A stretch of DNA of 8,598 nt, taken from assembly GCA_017860075.1 (NCBI GenBank), contig JAFNAH010000093.1, positions 1 through 8,598 of the forward strand. The letters run 5' to 3'. Position numbers and translations under genes: made by a program. How positions within the stretch are numbered: the stretch's first letter is position 1; every line of letters starts with the position of its first letter. The notes below the pieces were generated by a model, which worked only from the letters and a program-made list of their open reading frames with translations, had not been told where the DNA came from and did no database searches. Below, piece after piece: positions 7,796-8,598 of this stretch. The DNA comes from Acidobacteriota bacterium. GTDB taxonomy: Bacteria; Acidobacteriota; UBA6911.

Positions 7796-8598
7796 TTGAC
7801 AAGAGAACCTAACTGGCCCAATCCCGACGAACTTCGTAGAGACATGGAGGAGTTTTTCTCGCACAAGTACGGCGATCGCGTGCGCCTCGGAGTCTTGACC
7901 GCCCAGCCTGAGCAGGCCAGAACCGCGGACGAAGGCGACCCCACACAGGAAGCCCCGCTCGACTTGAAGTTCGATTATCTTCCCCGGGACATCAAGAGCT
8001 ACCTCGACAGGTACGTCATCAGGCAAGACGAGGCCAAAAAGGTATTGGCCACAGCCATTTGCGACCACTACAACCACATCAAGCGGTGTTCGGCGAAGGG
8101 CCCCTGCAAGGAGTACTCCAAGCAGAACATCATTATGCTTGGTCCCACGGGGGTCGGCAAAACCTACCTGGTGCGGACTATCGCCGAGTTGATTGGCGTC
8201 CCGTTCGTCAAGGCAGACGCGACCAAGTTCTCCGAAACCGGCTATGTCGGAGGGGACGTTGAGGACCTGGTCAGGGAACTGGTGCACAAGGCGGACGGGA
8301 ATATCCGGCTTGCAGAGTACGGGATCATCTATCTCGACGAAATCGACAAGATCGCCACGCCAAACAATATCATCGGCCGGGACGTGAGCGGCGGTGGCGT
8401 CCAGCGCGGGTTACTCAAGCTCATGGAGGAGACCGAGGTCAGCCTGCGAACGCCGTTCGATCTCGCCTCGCAGCTTCAGGCAGCACTCGAGTTCCAGAGC
8501 AAGGGAAAAGTCAGCCGCCAGCTCATCAACACCCGGCATATCCTCTTTATCGTGTCAGGGGCGTTCAACGGTCTGGCGGAGATCGTGCGCCGCCGGCT
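7796..8598 (+). CDS. ClpX-like AAA+ ATPase lacking the zinc-binding domain (runs off the right edge)
   Basis: The frame is open for 267 codons to the window end. It starts at a TTG with TGAGGAG five bases upstream; an in-frame TGA at 7784-7786 rules out an earlier start, and the next candidate is ATG at 7844. From residue 60 it is plainly ClpX-like: YLPRDIKSYLDRYVIRQDEA (61-80), Walker A GPTGVGKT (116-123), pore loop GYVGGDVEDLV (149-159), Walker B IIYLDEIDK (177-185) and RDVSGGGVQRGLLKLMEET (195-213). ClpX unfolds proteins for ClpP. Canonical ClpX begins with a four-cysteine zinc-binding domain; here a charged 55-residue segment of another type takes its place (WPNPDELRRDMEEFF, 7-21). Cys98 and Cys104 sit in a short KRCSAKGPCKEYSKQN stretch before Walker A. 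Whether the ClpP-docking IGF loop exists cannot be seen. It is more likely a specialised paralogue than the housekeeping clpX, with neither clpP nor tig in view upstream. Confidence 0.9.
   Translation, partial: MTREPNWPNPDELRRDMEEFFSHKYGDRVRLGVLTAQPEQARTADEGDPTQEAPLDLKFDYLPRDIKSYLDRYVIRQDEAKKVLATAICDHYNHIKRCSAKGPCKEYSKQNIIMLGPTGVGKTYLVRTIAELIGVPFVKADATKFSETGYVGGDVEDLVRELVHKADGNIRLAEYGIIYLDEIDKIATPNNIIGRDVSGGGVQRGLLKLMEETEVSLRTPFDLASQLQAALEFQSKGKVSRQLINTRHILFIVSGAFNGLAEIVRRR

Overview
This window comes from a GC-rich, Gram-negative-type bacterium. That view rests on a lipoprotein-type periplasmic binding protein, an MscL channel, dense coding with good Shine-Dalgarno sequences, and GTG/TTG starts. 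Gene content (divergent H+-pyrophosphatase, spmA-spmB, a ClpX-like AAA protein) would suit Acidobacteriota or a deltaproteobacterium-like lineage, but there is no rRNA or marker gene to fix the taxon. The window is chromosomal in character: no integrase, transposase, CRISPR array, tRNA or rRNA is visible.

Left part (1-1650). The N-terminus of mscL runs off the left edge on the minus strand. A TTCAGC-type inverted repeat separates it from an orphan sugar-binding-protein gene. That gene keeps its frame but lacks two internal blocks of the fold, about 65 and 26 residues. A non-coding island of about 420 bp follows, with degenerate hexanucleotide repeats in two opposed arms bracketed by a 17-bp box. 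Next come a 57-residue two-helix membrane protein on the plus strand and a strong hairpin between convergent genes.

Middle part (1650-6790). The minus strand carries an 83-residue membrane protein and a membrane pyrophosphatase, probably one transcription unit from a promoter with a perfect TATAAT. The pyrophosphatase has every recognisable PPase signature plus the Lys of K+-independent enzymes. Its sequence departs from the canonical type enough to suggest the divergent H+-PPase subfamily, and it has an apparent cleavable signal peptide. Upstream on the same strand are spmA and spmB, overlapping by 4 nt. Divergent from spmA is an LD-carboxypeptidase (S66) gene whose 3' end, stop codon included, is tandemly duplicated with a 67-bp period. 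SpmAB and LD-carboxypeptidase may both serve the envelope, but they are not co-transcribed.

Right part (6790-8598). An AT-richer spacer precedes a protein with a ferritin-like helical bundle whose metal ligands look mostly lost, followed by a 60-residue tail with 23 Lys/Arg and no acidic residue, like a histone H1 tail. Then a ClpX-like AAA+ ATPase starts at a TTG and runs off the right edge. It has Walker A, Walker B and the GYVG pore loop, but no ClpX zinc-binding domain. These last two genes are the best candidates for something not well described.
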